Shown one piece after another: positions 42,705 through 54,843 of a stretch of DNA of 64,000 bases; position 1 is the stretch's first letter; every line of letters starts with the position of its first letter. The notes under the pieces were generated by a model that was not told the origin of the DNA, did no database searches, and worked only from the letters and a program-made list of their open reading frames with translations. The position numbers and the translations under genes were made by a program. The stretch covers positions 4,774,001-4,838,000 of the forward strand of contig JAVFKD010000004.1 in NCBI GenBank assembly GCA_036429605.1, read 5' to 3'. This DNA comes from Cladobotryum mycophilum. Its lineage: Eukaryota; Ascomycota; Sordariomycetes; Hypocreales; Hypocreaceae.

Positions 42705-45700
42705 TCACGATGACAAAGGGAATCGCTCCATCAATTTTAGCCTGATATGATTCCCTAATTTCAGCAAAGCCTCGCTCCGGACAATGGCCATGACGGTTAT
42801 TTCTACGCCAAAGTTCTGACGCACCCAATTGCGAAGCTCCATTGCCACTAGTGAGTCGACACCGATACTCTCTGCCGATGCCTTGACGTCAATGTCATCT
42901 TCATCTCTGATCAAAAACCCGCAGAGTGCAGAAGCTAGGGCCTTTGAAATAATGGTTGTTGTCCCCTCCTCTGTCAGAATCTCTGGCTGTGAAGCAACAG
43001 CATTCATCAAGCCACGTGCGAGATCTTGATTCGCCGCATTACCCGTTGCATTTGTAGACATCTGAGTGCCGGCACTCAGGTTGTGGTAGATACTCATGCG
43101 AATGTCAGATTTCCAAGCAACGCGATTTTGGGGAGAGGAGAGCGGGACAGTAGTGGCAAGTCCAAGAATGATTTGGTTTGCGCTGGTCCACGCACCGTGC
43201 TGGGTGGGTGGAATGGGAGCGGATCTTTGCATAGCCAGATTGACAGCGTTGAGGAGATCCCGTTCCTTCAACAAGAATATGCCAGAGTTCTGAAAACGGT
43301 CCAAGGCGTTTCGGTTTCTGGCGACGACACCTACATCTCCCATAACGCCAATGTCGATGACTGACGCAGCTAGACCCTGTCGGTGCCGATACTGCGCAAA
43401 GGCGTCCAGGAAAGTATTCGCCGCCGCATAATTGGACTGTCCCCACTGGCCAACAACAGCGCTATATGACGAGCAGAGAATGAAGAAATCCAACTTGTCT
43501 TTGATCGCATGGTGAAGATTCCATGTGCCCTGAACTTTGGGGGCTACAGCTTGTTGCCAGTCATCAAAAGACATGCCACCGATGCCAGCATCCTGCAGAG
43601 AAATTACATTAGCCAATCTTGGTTCTCATAGACGGATGTCAATCTGGTCAATCTTACCCTCAGGACTAAAGTTAGGTTAATGACACCAGCAATCGGCATG
43701 GCTGCGCTGCGAACGACTCGTTCAACGTCAGATATTTCGCTGACACTACCTTGTATCAGTTGCACGTGGCAGCCCTGTGAAGACAGCTCTTCTACATAAT
43801 CATTAGTCTCGGCATTAATCGCTGCAGACCGAGACATGAAGATGATGTGCCGTGCACCGTGTTCAACCATCCAAGTGGCCACCGTTCGTCCAAGCCCTCC
43901 CAAACCGCCGACTAGAAGATAACTCCTGTCCGAGCGGATTGTAGGTAAAGGAGAAGCCTTGAGGGATTCGAGGTTGGATGCATCGTCTGGCATTTGTATC
44001 ACAACTTTCCCAATGTGCCGCCCAGATTGCATGGATCGGAATGCGTCCTGAATCTCGTTGGCCTCCCACGCCTTGGCGATCTTGCCTGGCTTTAATTTGC
44101 CAGTCTTCATCCAGTCTACGCAACGTTGCAAGATACTTGATTAAACTATGTTAGTCATGTTTCTTTTCTTCTTTTACGACTGAGGTGCAACATACCGAAT
44201 CACCTTCTGAGGTTGCTGCCGAGACATTGGGAGAATGTCAAGACCAACAAAGGCCCGATTCTGTTCAAAGGCCTCGAGGGAAAGTTTGGTTCGTCGCCTA
44301 AAGTCTCTCTTGCCGATTTCGATCATCATGCCATACTCGGAGACGCATTTCCATGATGCGTGTAAAAGGTCGCCAGACAGGGAGTTGAGTACAACATCGA
44401 CACCCTTTTGATCCGTGGCGTTCATCACGTCGCGTAAGAAGGATGAATCTCGAGAGTTAAAGATGTGAGAGAGAGGGATGTTATGATTATCCATGAGGTA
44501 GCGGACCTTCTCTTCGTTCCCGACGGTGCAATAAACCTCAGCTTCGAGCATCTGGGCAATCTGAATGGCGGCCAAGCCGACACCACCACAAGCCGAATGG
44601 ATGAGGACAGTCTACAGCAACAAATTCTATGTCAGTAACCTTGTTTGGATCATGGAAATGTTCTCTTACCTGTCCCTGCTGCAAATTCGCCTTGTCTATC
44701 AAGGCTATTACCGCAGTAGCATAAACGCAAGGCGCTCCCGCGCCCTCCTCAAAGGTCATGGAGTCGTGAATCCTAACGCACAACGACTCCTTCAATGTGA
44801 TTTCCGTAGCAAAACACTGGGGAGCAAGATACATTACTCGGTCACCAATTCGGGTGTCTTCAACACCTGCTCCAATAGCTGTGACAACTCCACACCCCTC
44901 CAACCCGATATCCTGAGGGTTATAGTCAAGGACGCCAAGGGCGATGAGAACATCCTGTTGCATGTGTCAGTTACTTTCATATTTAGCGCTGGGTGGGAGG
45001 AATTACTCGAAAGTTCAAACCAACAGCCTTGGTTTGAATGAGAACCTGATCATCTTGAAGCGGCTGGAGCTCCATCTCACTCCATCCCATTGTGCGTAGG
45101 AAGCCAGGTTTCTCGAGAGTCAATTGCTTTTTTAATCTCCTTTCTTCCTGACGATGGGTCTCTGAAAAGGCGGCCGAGAAGGTCTTCCAATGCACTCTGG
45201 GGACATGTATCTGGCCATCTATAATGGCATATTCCCAGTCCGGATCGATCGGTTGAGCGTTCAACTCTGTCGTCCGAGCGTGAAGCAGAATGTCATGCAA
45301 CCCATTTGCTGCGGCAGTAAGTTTTGTGTCGCTGTCAATCTCCACAGTATAGAGCTTGATAGAAAGCTCATTACGAGCTGTCCTCGCAAAGCCCAAGGTC
45401 ATGGCGGGGCTAGGACTATCACAAGCGACTTGGCAAGATGGCATCGCCCATATTAATCTTGAATCAAAGTTCATCACGTAGTTGATCAATATCTTGAACG
45501 ACTCTTCCGAGAGCTCGTGTAGCACTGGGGTTTGGAGATCAAGGAGAGAGATGATATCGCTGGATGGTAAAGGCTGGCCAAAAATACAGGTCTCGACAGT
45601 AGTGTGCTGTGACTCGAGGCTTGTCTTGATTGCATCGTAGTATGGTCCCTCGGGCGAGTAGCACAGGATGGTTACTGAGGATGGGGTGTCCGGCTTAACG

Positions 45701-48700
45701 TCTAGGGAGGCAACGATGCCCACACTTAGTTGATTGGGTGCAATGTCATCCGTGATAATGTCAGGTTCCTTGAATCCTGCACACATCAATTCTTCTCTCC
45801 AGCGGCCGGGCGAGACAATTGGTTGGTCAGCTCGATCGTCTTCAGCACCAAGCCACCAGCCAGAGAGGAAACCCTAAGAGACATCAATGTCAGCCATACA
45901 TGCTCCAAGGTATAAGTGTCAGATTGTCGTAAGTCTCGGAATCTTGGACTAATCTATTGATCTTTGCTCACCATGATGTAGTTGATAAATTTTGTTTCTG
46001 TATTGCGCGGTTAGGTCAACGAGTCGATTCCACGTCAGAGTCATGATGTATTTACCTGGATAAATCTCCAATAAGAACAGTTTCCCGCCAGGACTTAGCA
46101 AACGACGGACATGACGAAGCGACGTCTGAATGCTCGGAGTAGCATGCACAACCTAGATGCAACATGAATGAGCAATCCAACATCAAGAAGCTGACATATA
46201 AAACCACGTACGTTTGCGGCGATGATGAGATCGTATCCCTTCGCATTGAAACCCTGTTCCATAGGATCCCTTGTAATATCTAATGAGGCATATTCTATGC
46301 CTTCAAACTCAGCGAATCGTTCCTTTGCTGGGGCAAAAAATCCTGCTGAAATATCTGTAAACGTGTAGCTGTCGTACATGCGTTCGCCGTGTGGTGATAT
46401 GAGTGCCTCCAGTACCTTGACCGTTGTCGCTCCAGTACCAGCACCAATTTCCAGAACTCGAAGTTTTGGGTTCGTATGGGCCAGGGCCCGTATGAGTTGA
46501 TCGCACTCAAGTGTCTGAACAGTCATGTAGAAATCTGCTAAAATCCCTCCCGTCATAAGTTCATTGAGGGCATTTGCATCGCCGGCAAAGATGGATTCTG
46601 CGCTTTCAAATACTCGTTGAATCGTGGCCACAGCTACCGCCAATCGTGTGGTTGAAACTAACGTTATGATCTGCTGGATTCTTGCAAGTCTCTGCTCTCT
46701 GTTCAGATTCCAAAGCTTCAAATCCGTTGCGACAAAGCAATTGAACCCTGACATGTAGTGGTCAATTCGATCCTTCATCCAGCCAAAGAATTCATGATAG
46801 TGCGGCGGTGCATCGTTTCGCAACTTGATGGTCTCTAAATGATCGAAGCAGCAGAGTAACACGAGTTCTTCGATAGTCTCCCAGTCCTTTTGATAGTCAT
46901 TGTGGTGATGGATAAGTTCGCTCAACTTCGCAAAGTCGGCATGTGGCCTCCATTCGATCTGTGAGACAAGACGTGCGTTGCTTTCTTCGGAGCTATCATT
47001 GATCGGTATTGTTTTTAATCCTTTCATAGAGAAAACAACTCGTCCCTCATCCTGAGCTGTGATATCGCATACAGATGAGACTGGTCCAGAGCTGCGCATG
47101 GCCACTGTTACAGTCATGTCATTCGAAGCAGGTGAAATCACCACTTCTTCAACGAATGTTGGTACGGTGAAGTTGTGAAAATTACGTCCAAGACCACGAT
47201 ACGCTGCCACGGTGAAGCAATGGACGCACTGATCAAGAGAGGCAGGGTGGATTGCATATTTCTGATTCCCGTTGGCTTCGACCATGGGGACAGTCACAAC
47301 TGATAGCCCTTTGTTAGGGCTCACTGATATGTCGCGTATGCCCCGGAAGAGCCCAGTGTAATTGCCACCCACACCCTTTATGATGTTGTACCAGTAATCT
47401 GCATCTACCTTGCGAGGTAGTGAAGCAGGCTGAGGGGCATCTAAAGATATTGACTTGTCCACTGACGCCATAGCTTCTCCAAAGCAATGCTTTATCCACC
47501 TATTTCCGTCGAAAGAGCTAATAGTGAAAGTGTAAGACAGACTCTCATCAGACTCCACGGGGGGTGATGTTAGTATAGTGACCAGTTCCGCGTACTTGTC
47601 ATGCTCAAGAACTAATCCAGCTTTAAAGGTAACATTCTTGAGAGTGAATGACGATGTTCTGTGGAGTTGTCTTAGAGCTTCCCCAATCATAGTCAAGTAC
47701 CCAGTGCCAGGAAACAAAGTCTGGCCACCGACTTCGTGGCCCAGCAACCAGGGAACATCCTGCAGAAGAAGCCTGTTTCTCCAGCACAACTCGCCCGAGA
47801 TTTCTGTGACTCTCGAGCCTAGAAGCTCATGGGGTATGTCATTGCGAAACCTCCACTCCTTGGAAACCCTGGACTCGATCAGACGGGATGTGTCCACTTT
47901 CCAGGAGTGGCGTGGGAGAGTGTGAACGTTCTTTCCTGGGGGGCAAAGGGACGAATGAGAGCGTAGGAGATCTTGCTGGAATAGACTTCCTCCAAGGTGG
48001 AAAAGGCTTGTCTCGGCATCTTTCTCTCTGTGGAGAGTGGCGAGCTGAAGGTCATTTGTGCGTCTGAGATCCCTAAGAATCTGTGCGACAGGCCCTTTAA
48101 GTGCCGGATGAGGTCCTATTTCGATGAGAAGAACTCGGTCATTCTGGCCTTCCAGCGCTGACCGAAGCGCCCGATTGAATAAAACAGGATTTTCCATATT
48201 CTGTCGCCAATAGTCTGGACCAAGGGCTTTTTTCTCTGAAATCTTGTTTCCGGTTACCGACGAGAAGAAGCTTGTTACGGGCGTTGAACTATGAACATAT
48301 GGCTGTAAAGCCTGTTCGTATGATGGTCCATATTCCAGCATGTGGTCTATACACGACGGTCAGGTACTGACTTCTTGGTGAAACTTCATGCTGTAGAGCA
48401 GTGTCATAAGGTAAAAGGGAATCACTTACGGGAATGGAAGGCCTTTTCAACTCGCAACATACGTGCCAGTACGCCAGGGCGTTGCTCCTTCACGTTTTGA
48501 ATCACCAGCCGGACCTGCTCGCTGCCTCCAGACACGGTCACACTGCTTTGGCTGTTCTCGCAGGCTATTACCACCCCAGGCTCCATGTAGGGGGCTACTT
48601 CATGTGGCCCAAGTCCAATAGCTGCCATGGAACCTCGTTTCTCGGAGCTACCACCTTTGCTGGTCACGCCGCGGAAAAATGCAGCAGCCATTGCACCTTC

Positions 48701-51114
48701 AGCAGTCAGAGCACCACTAGCATAGGCAGCGCTGATTTCGCCAGAAGAGTGTCCGACAACGAAATCGGGCTGGATGTTCCATGAACGAAGCAGGTCAACG
48801 AGTCCAATCTGCACGGCAACGCACAAAGGGTGGCCGAACTCGGCCTTTTCCACACGACTTTCGCCACGGGCCTTTCGTAGCTCATCTAAAGAACATGGTC
48901 AACCTCTTGTCATGTTCCAAGCATCAGATGAGTGCCATATAAGTCAACTTACCTTCAATGTTCCACAATGGAGGCTGTGGCAGCCCTGCCAGAAAACCGT
49001 CAAGATTCTTGATGGTCTTTCGGAAGACGGCATTGCAATCAATAAGTTCCGAGCCCATCTCCGGCCACTGTGCACCTTGTCCAGTAAAAACCCAACCGAT
49101 TGTTGGCGATGACTTGACTGAATATGAAGCAGATGCTTCCAATGGGGTTCCGGCTCTAGCAATAGCGTAGGCGCGGTGGGACATGTGGTCTCGCCGATTT
49201 GCGAGCGTGAATGCGACATCTTTCAAGTCCGCCGTTGGATTCATCACATACTCATTGTACGCCTCGATTGTTTTGGCGAGTGAAGCTTCGGAATTGGACG
49301 AAAGAAGCAGAAGCTGGGACTGTGCGCTTGCTTCCGCGCAGTCCACTCCGTTGGTTTCATGCGCACCACCATTCTTTATGAAATCAGAGCTGTGTCCCTG
49401 GTGATCATGCTGGACGGAAATGCCATTGCCATTCGCCTTGGCACCGTTGAAGTGAGCCACGCCCTGATCAAAGTCCGGATAGCATTTCCGATATTGCCCC
49501 AATGACTCAACGATAGCCTGCAATGTCTGTCAGTCTACATCCACGTCACCAAGTGTTGATCACTTACATGGGAGTTGACGCCGCCAACACCAAAAGAGTT
49601 CACGCTGACGCGTTCCGCCCGACCCTGCGGCCACTCCTGAACTTCGAGCGGAACTTGAAGATTATATTGTTTGAACGGAACTGTGTAGGCGACGTTAACC
49701 CTGACTGCACTTCTTACACATCTTTCAATGCACTTACTGTTTGGATTTGGCGTGTTGAAGTAGATGTTGGGCGGCACCTGTCGATGCTCAATAGCAAGGA
49801 TAGCTTTAATGAGACTGGTAAGCCCCGCAGCACCCTCAGAGTGGCCGACATTGGGTTTAACCTGTGTTCTTTATTAGATCAGGCGCACAAATTAAACTCA
49901 AAGCAATCTTACAGATGTGATTATGACGCCTTTATCTCCAAAGCATTTGCCGACGGCCAAGGTCTCACGAGGATCGCCAACCTGGGTTCCAGTTCCGTGG
50001 CATTCCACAATGGCAGTCTCTGAAAGATCACGAATACCGGCCAGCTGGTAGGTTCGGCGTATCAAAGCCTCTTGGGCTTCTGGGCTTGGCGTTGCGATTC
50101 CCTGCGTCCTTCCATCGCAATTCACGCTGGTGGCGCGGATAACAGCACGAATGGAGTCTCCATCATGCAACGCCTGGCTTAGTGTCTTGATGTAAACCGC
50201 GTTGATAGCTTCGCCACGTCCGTAGCCGTCTGCTGCGGCGTCAAAGGTCTTGCAAATTCCCGACGGCGAAAGAACACCCTGGTCGCTCAGCGCCAGTGTC
50301 ATCGTCGGTGAGAAGATCAAGCTCGAGCCGCAGACCAAAGCTCCTGTGCAGTCGCCTTTGCGGATAGCGTCGCAGGCTAGATCCAGGCCAACCAGCGATG
50401 ATGAGCAGCCGGTTTTGATCGTCATGCTAAGAAAGAGAGGTTAGACAAATGATGAGCATAGAATGAAAGAATGACATTCTGGATCTGAGGATGCTCTAAC
50501 ATACCTAGGTCCATGAAGATCGAACTCGTACGAGATTCGATTTGAGATTGCGAGATCATCGTAACCCAGTAAACGAGAGGTTCCCCTTGGCTGTATTTCC
50601 TTGGAATTAATGTCTCGCCAGTCATCACTGAATACACCAACATAGCAGCCAATCTTGCTTCCCCTCCAAGACTTTGTGCCAGCATCATCCATACATTCAT
50701 AAACAACCTCCAACAGCTGTCTCTGTTGTGGATCAAGATTTTCAAGGTCAGCCTTAGACATGGAAAAGAAAGACGTGTCGAACTGCCGGATATCGACGTC
50801 TTTCAAAAAGTATCCTTTGTTCATCTTCCAAGTCCCTGGCGTTCCATTCTGGTCGTGAAAACCGGTAATATTATATCTGTCAGATGGAACATCGCACATT
50901 CCACTTCTCTTCTCAATTAGCATATTCCATAATTCTTCTCCACTGCCGACGTTGCCTGGGAGGCGCATCGCCATACCAACGACGGCAATTGGCTCAACCC
51001 CCGGGAAACATTCTCAACATGACCTGTTGCAGTTCTAGAATCATTCCCGAGTGGCATATGCTCGCCTCCTAGTGGACCAGAGGAGGTCGTAATAATTTGG
51101 TCAGCAGACAACAT
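42705..51114 (-). CDS. Highly reducing type I polyketide synthase (KS-AT-DH-MT-ER-KR-ACP)
   Basis: Fourteen exons on the minus strand: 51114-50505, 50426-49913, 49861-49738, 49680-49568, 49526-48953, 48885-48430, 48346-46212, 46152-46056, 45997-45972, 45873-45007, 44954-44670, 44611-44196, 44135-43658 and 43592-42705. KS has the active cysteine in KTGCSSSL and histidines in ECHGTGTQVGDP and KPNVGHSEG. AT has GHSSGEIS. DH has GHEVGGQTLFPGTGY and HPASLDQCVH. The methyltransferase has VLEIGAGTGATT. ER has HSACGGVGLAAIQ. KR has GGLGGLGRT and YSAVVGQWGQSNYAAAN. ACP has GVDSLVAM. All catalytic residues are present. Exons sum to 7583, one base short; the break is a G5 run at 50998-51002 just before the KS start, and one more G would give about 2,527 residues. 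It assembles a reduced, C-methylated chain of unknown length. Confidence 0.93.
45972..45997 (-). other. 26-nt micro-exon of the PKS
   Basis: Exon encoding about E-T-K-F-I-N-Y-I-M in the methyltransferase region. It is flanked by ATACAG and GTGAGC, and joins YP to GFLSGWWLG, the order relatives show. Leaving it out breaks the frame. Confidence 0.8.
50998..51002 (-). other. Frameshift site at the PKS N-terminus (G run)
   Basis: From the ATG at 51114 the frame runs into a run of five G, after which the KS start (VEPIAVVGMAMRLPG) lies one frame over. In the KS frame a TGA lies upstream, and the first ATG (50974) would cut off the first KS strand. Confidence 0.7.
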
Positions 51115-52759
51115 TATGTGTTGCTCGGTATAGTCCAACTTGTTAAGGTTTCAAACAAGAGTAACGAAATGTCAAAATTGCGCAAACTGAAGCAAGAGAT
51201 ATAAGTGTGTTAGATAAGAAATAATCATATGTACAGTTGTGGGATTCGAAAAACGGTGATGGGGAGCTTGAATCGACCAAGTAACTACCAGGCAGTCCAG
51301 CGGTATTATATCCATTTCTACAGAGTACGAGCTGCGAAGAAGCGGTGATTCCGTGGGACATATTTCTCGGAACAAATAAGACATCCCCATTTTTGTGAAG
51401 TCATTCATCACTCCAGCCTTCTTAGGTGAAACAATCCATCAGGAGGACAGTCAAAAGAAGAAAAATAACCCCCCACCAATGTCTCTGCACGGAGCATGGC
51501 GGCTGGGTTGTTCGCCCCCTTCAAAGCTGAAGTTTCATTTGAAGCCCTCGGCTCACCTAATTAGGGATGTTTTTGACATATCCGGAAAGACCTGCTGAAA
51601 CACTTTTGCCGCTTTAGCAGTCGTAATCCATTTGGAGCCCATCACACACAAATGTATTAGATGGACAACTTTACGAGGATGAGATCAACAGGTCGCGTTA
51701 TGTTGATAAAGCCTTATGCATATATCAACGGAATCAAGAAGATCGCATGCATAGTAAAGTTATTTTGCATTCAACCAATCAGCATATCTCGCCGATCGGG
51801 GGTCCTTGTGCTTAATCTCACTGAAGGAACAGAGGTCGGATCTGAGACATGCACCACCCGCCCCCGAATTCTTCATGACGATCCACAAGCCGCGAATATT
51901 ACGTGAGCTGGCCGTAGTGTTAGTGTGTGCTGTTTGTGATGAAACTTGAACTTGGCACCAATCGGAGGGGGCATGCAGATCTGGGATGCGAAGACAAGGG
52001 TGCAGGGCGGCAGCAAGCCCTTCCTACAGCTCGGGTTCGTAGACGAGTTGGTGTTCATGTTTAACCCGTGGATGTCTAATTTTCAAGCACGTAGCAGCTT
52101 TTGTACGTCATTTCTTCTTTCATCTGGCAATTAGGGTCGTATTCTGTAACCAAGAATCTTGACCAGAAGATACGTGACATCAATGCACAATCTACCCTAC
52201 TTGCCATGTAGGTAAATGTGCTTGATCAGCTGCACAAAGGCCGGATCAATATAATGACTCGTCTACGTTACGCTTTATACTTATTCTTTAGGCATATTTA
52301 ATACATTAGTCTTTTACAGGGTCTAAAGTCGGTCTCAGATCATTGCCTAACTGGAGTTAGAGAGGAAAGCTGATTTTTTTCTGAAGCAATGACTTTGCTC
52401 GCATCAAAAGGACAGGAAGGTCGTCAGTGGAACTAGACATAGATTGAAGAACTACCCCCAAATCCCCAAATAGGAAATAGTAACGCTATGAGCTTTTAAT
52501 CAATAGCAATCTCAAGAACAGTGTTTGTTACCTGTGATCTCAACTTTCATGAGCAGTCAACCTATGCTCGCTCCCGGGTAGGCCAAAATGTGTTGAAAAT
52601 ATCCATCCAATCGCCTGGCACGGGGTTGATTTATCAGCAGTGTCTTCACGCGCGCGGTGCTGTCGCATGTTAGCCCAGGTCAATCACTACCTTGCAGAGA
52701 GACATCAATCACTTCTCACTCACTATAGCGAATCAAAGGACTTTGTATAGAGGTAGACG
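51115..52759. other. Divergent promoter region of PKS and regulator
   Basis: About 1.65 kb between the starts of the PKS (minus) and the Zn2Cys6 regulator (plus). No domain-bearing frame is seen. Paired CGG words spaced as in typical Zn2Cys6 sites are not obvious to the eye. Confidence 0.55.
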
Positions 52760-54632
52760 ATGGAAATGACTAGGATACCTCTCCAGCGCAAACCTCCCGA
52801 CACAAATCGGAAGCGATGCTGGAATTGTCGTGGTAGGGTCTTCCAAATTCCAGGCATCTCGATGCCATACGAGAATCGTCATTCACTAGCTAAAATTTGG
52901 TAAAAAGAACACAAGACAGCATGTGACAAGGCGCTTCCAGCTTGCGGCAATTGCCAAAGGAAAAGACAAGTCTGTTTGGGCTACGGATTGAAGCTCTCAT
53001 GGCCCAAGCATAACGATAAACGGCGCTCCAAGATCGGAGACCAACATTTCATCTTACCTGTGCAAGATGATGATGATGATGATGATGATGGTGACTTTGA
53101 TTTCATCAACATCTCGCACGATGACATTAAAGCTGCGAAAGAACAAGGTTAGTTGATGTTGTCCGTGTCAACCTGATCTTCAGAAGTCTGCCCACAAAGC
53201 TCAAGTCCTGGCGACAGATGCGAAGCTGACTTTGCATGTTAATGCAGATCTGGCACGCTACAATGCACAGGCGCTGAATGCCATATGGTTCCCACCGCGA
53301 CCAGAAAACAGCATAGTGAGGATGGACCCGTTCTTCTCTACACATCGTAAGCCATTTGTCGAACATGTAGATGACGATTGACCATGGAGACTCTAACCAC
53401 TTTGTCAGAGTATAGTCCAGTAGCTCGTCTGGTGTCCTCCACCCACGATGCGGACAGCCTATATGGCCAGCTCATATGGCTATCACTTACTGATGACAGC
53501 TTACCGTCTTTGGCCTCAAGGCACGCCCTCAGCGCATTGTCGTATCAGCATTTGCAGAGAAACCATGATGCCGTTGCGCACCAGACGAGGGCCATCCGTG
53601 CGCTTCAGGCCGCCATCGAAACTCCCAATGTACAACAGACCATGCAGATGATGACTGCAAGCATGCTACTCAGCATTTTCGAGGTCAGAAAATCTGCCCA
53701 TTGTACACAAATTCTGTTTATCACAACATATTGCTTACAGACAAGCAGACGCTGAACTTTGAGTCTTCAGACCTTAGCTGGTCCATCTTCTTTTGCGGCA
53801 CCAAGAAAATTGCAAGTCTCGTCACGCAAAAGAACAATGCGTACTTTGGAGATGAGGCGCTCATCATGGACTGGATTTTTTATCACGATGTCATGTACAA
53901 GTTCAGCATATGTCACTGGATGGATAAAAACATGGATCAGATTGAGCTTGCAGCCCAGGAGAAGATCATGTCCAAGGCGGTGTTTTCTCCCGAGAGGCAA
54001 ACCGTATGTGCGCCCATAATTTGTCAACTTCCGTCGTGCTAATTGATCGGTAGATTGTGTCAATTCTAGGCTGCTCCCTAGAATTACTTGACTTGCTTTG
54101 CCAAATCATTAATGTTGTGGGTGAGAGACATGATCCAAGCTACCGAGCCGAATCGCACAAGAAGAATATCGTGTCGCTCGAAATGAGACTGGAAAGCATC
54201 GATCAGAGACATGCTGGAGTATCGGCACTCGATCTTAATGCAACTATTCATGAAGTAAAGATGGCAGAACTATTTCGCCTAGCAGCGCTTCTATATCTAC
54301 TCAGAGCAGCCAAAGGTGAGCCGAAAAGTTCAGAGGCTGTCATCCGTACAGCTGAGAATTCATTTGACCTGCTGGGCGAAGTCGAATACTACGAGCGCCC
54401 TTGGCCATTGTTTGTCATTGCATTGGAAGCCCATACAGATGATCAGCGTATCATCATCTCAAGAGTTCTCAAACACTCGCTGCAAAGGCGACCGCTTGGG
54501 ACGATGGCTCTTGTAAAACGCATGATTCATGATGCTTGGATACAACAAGATCTTCACGATGGGGATATGGATATTTTGACTCTATATGGCCAAATTATCA
54601 GCAAAAATCGGGTGCCACCATGCTTTGCATGA
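52760..54632 (+). CDS. Zn(II)2Cys6 transcription factor of the polyketide cluster
   Basis: Six exons (52760-52832, 52908-53147, 53248-53346, 53409-53683, 53749-54003, 54054-54632) sum to 1521 nt, 506 residues. The zinc cluster reads C-x2-C-x6-C-x6-C-x2-C-x6-C (CWNC, then CDKALPACGNC and the final cysteine after QRKRQV). It is split by intron 1 between the second and third cysteines; only the acceptor AAAAAG at 52902-52907 gives the canonical spacing. A nearby acidic run of Asp (a GAT repeat at about 53068-53092) and a long helical region typical of fungal regulators (MLLSIFET..., LLYLLRAAKGE) follow. It is nuclear, DNA binding, and by position the likely pathway regulator of the PKS cluster. 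Intact. Confidence 0.9.
53068..53092 (+). repeat. (GAT)n tract coding for an aspartate run
   Basis: About eight GAT units in frame inside exon 2 of the regulator, giving an acidic run. Confidence 0.85.
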
Positions 54633-54843
54633 AAGAGTTTTATTGTTTCTAATCTATCATCTATATGAGAGTAAATACCCAAATTGCACACAAGGTAAAC
54701 ATCTATAAGATGCAAAAAAATACTTCATCTCCAGACGTGATACGGGGGATGTGTCGCAAAAAGCACGACTCTACCATTGACCGCCCGTGTGTGTGTATAT
54801 GAATGTAATTCATGGGACAGCGCCGCATCATTGACAAAGCCAG

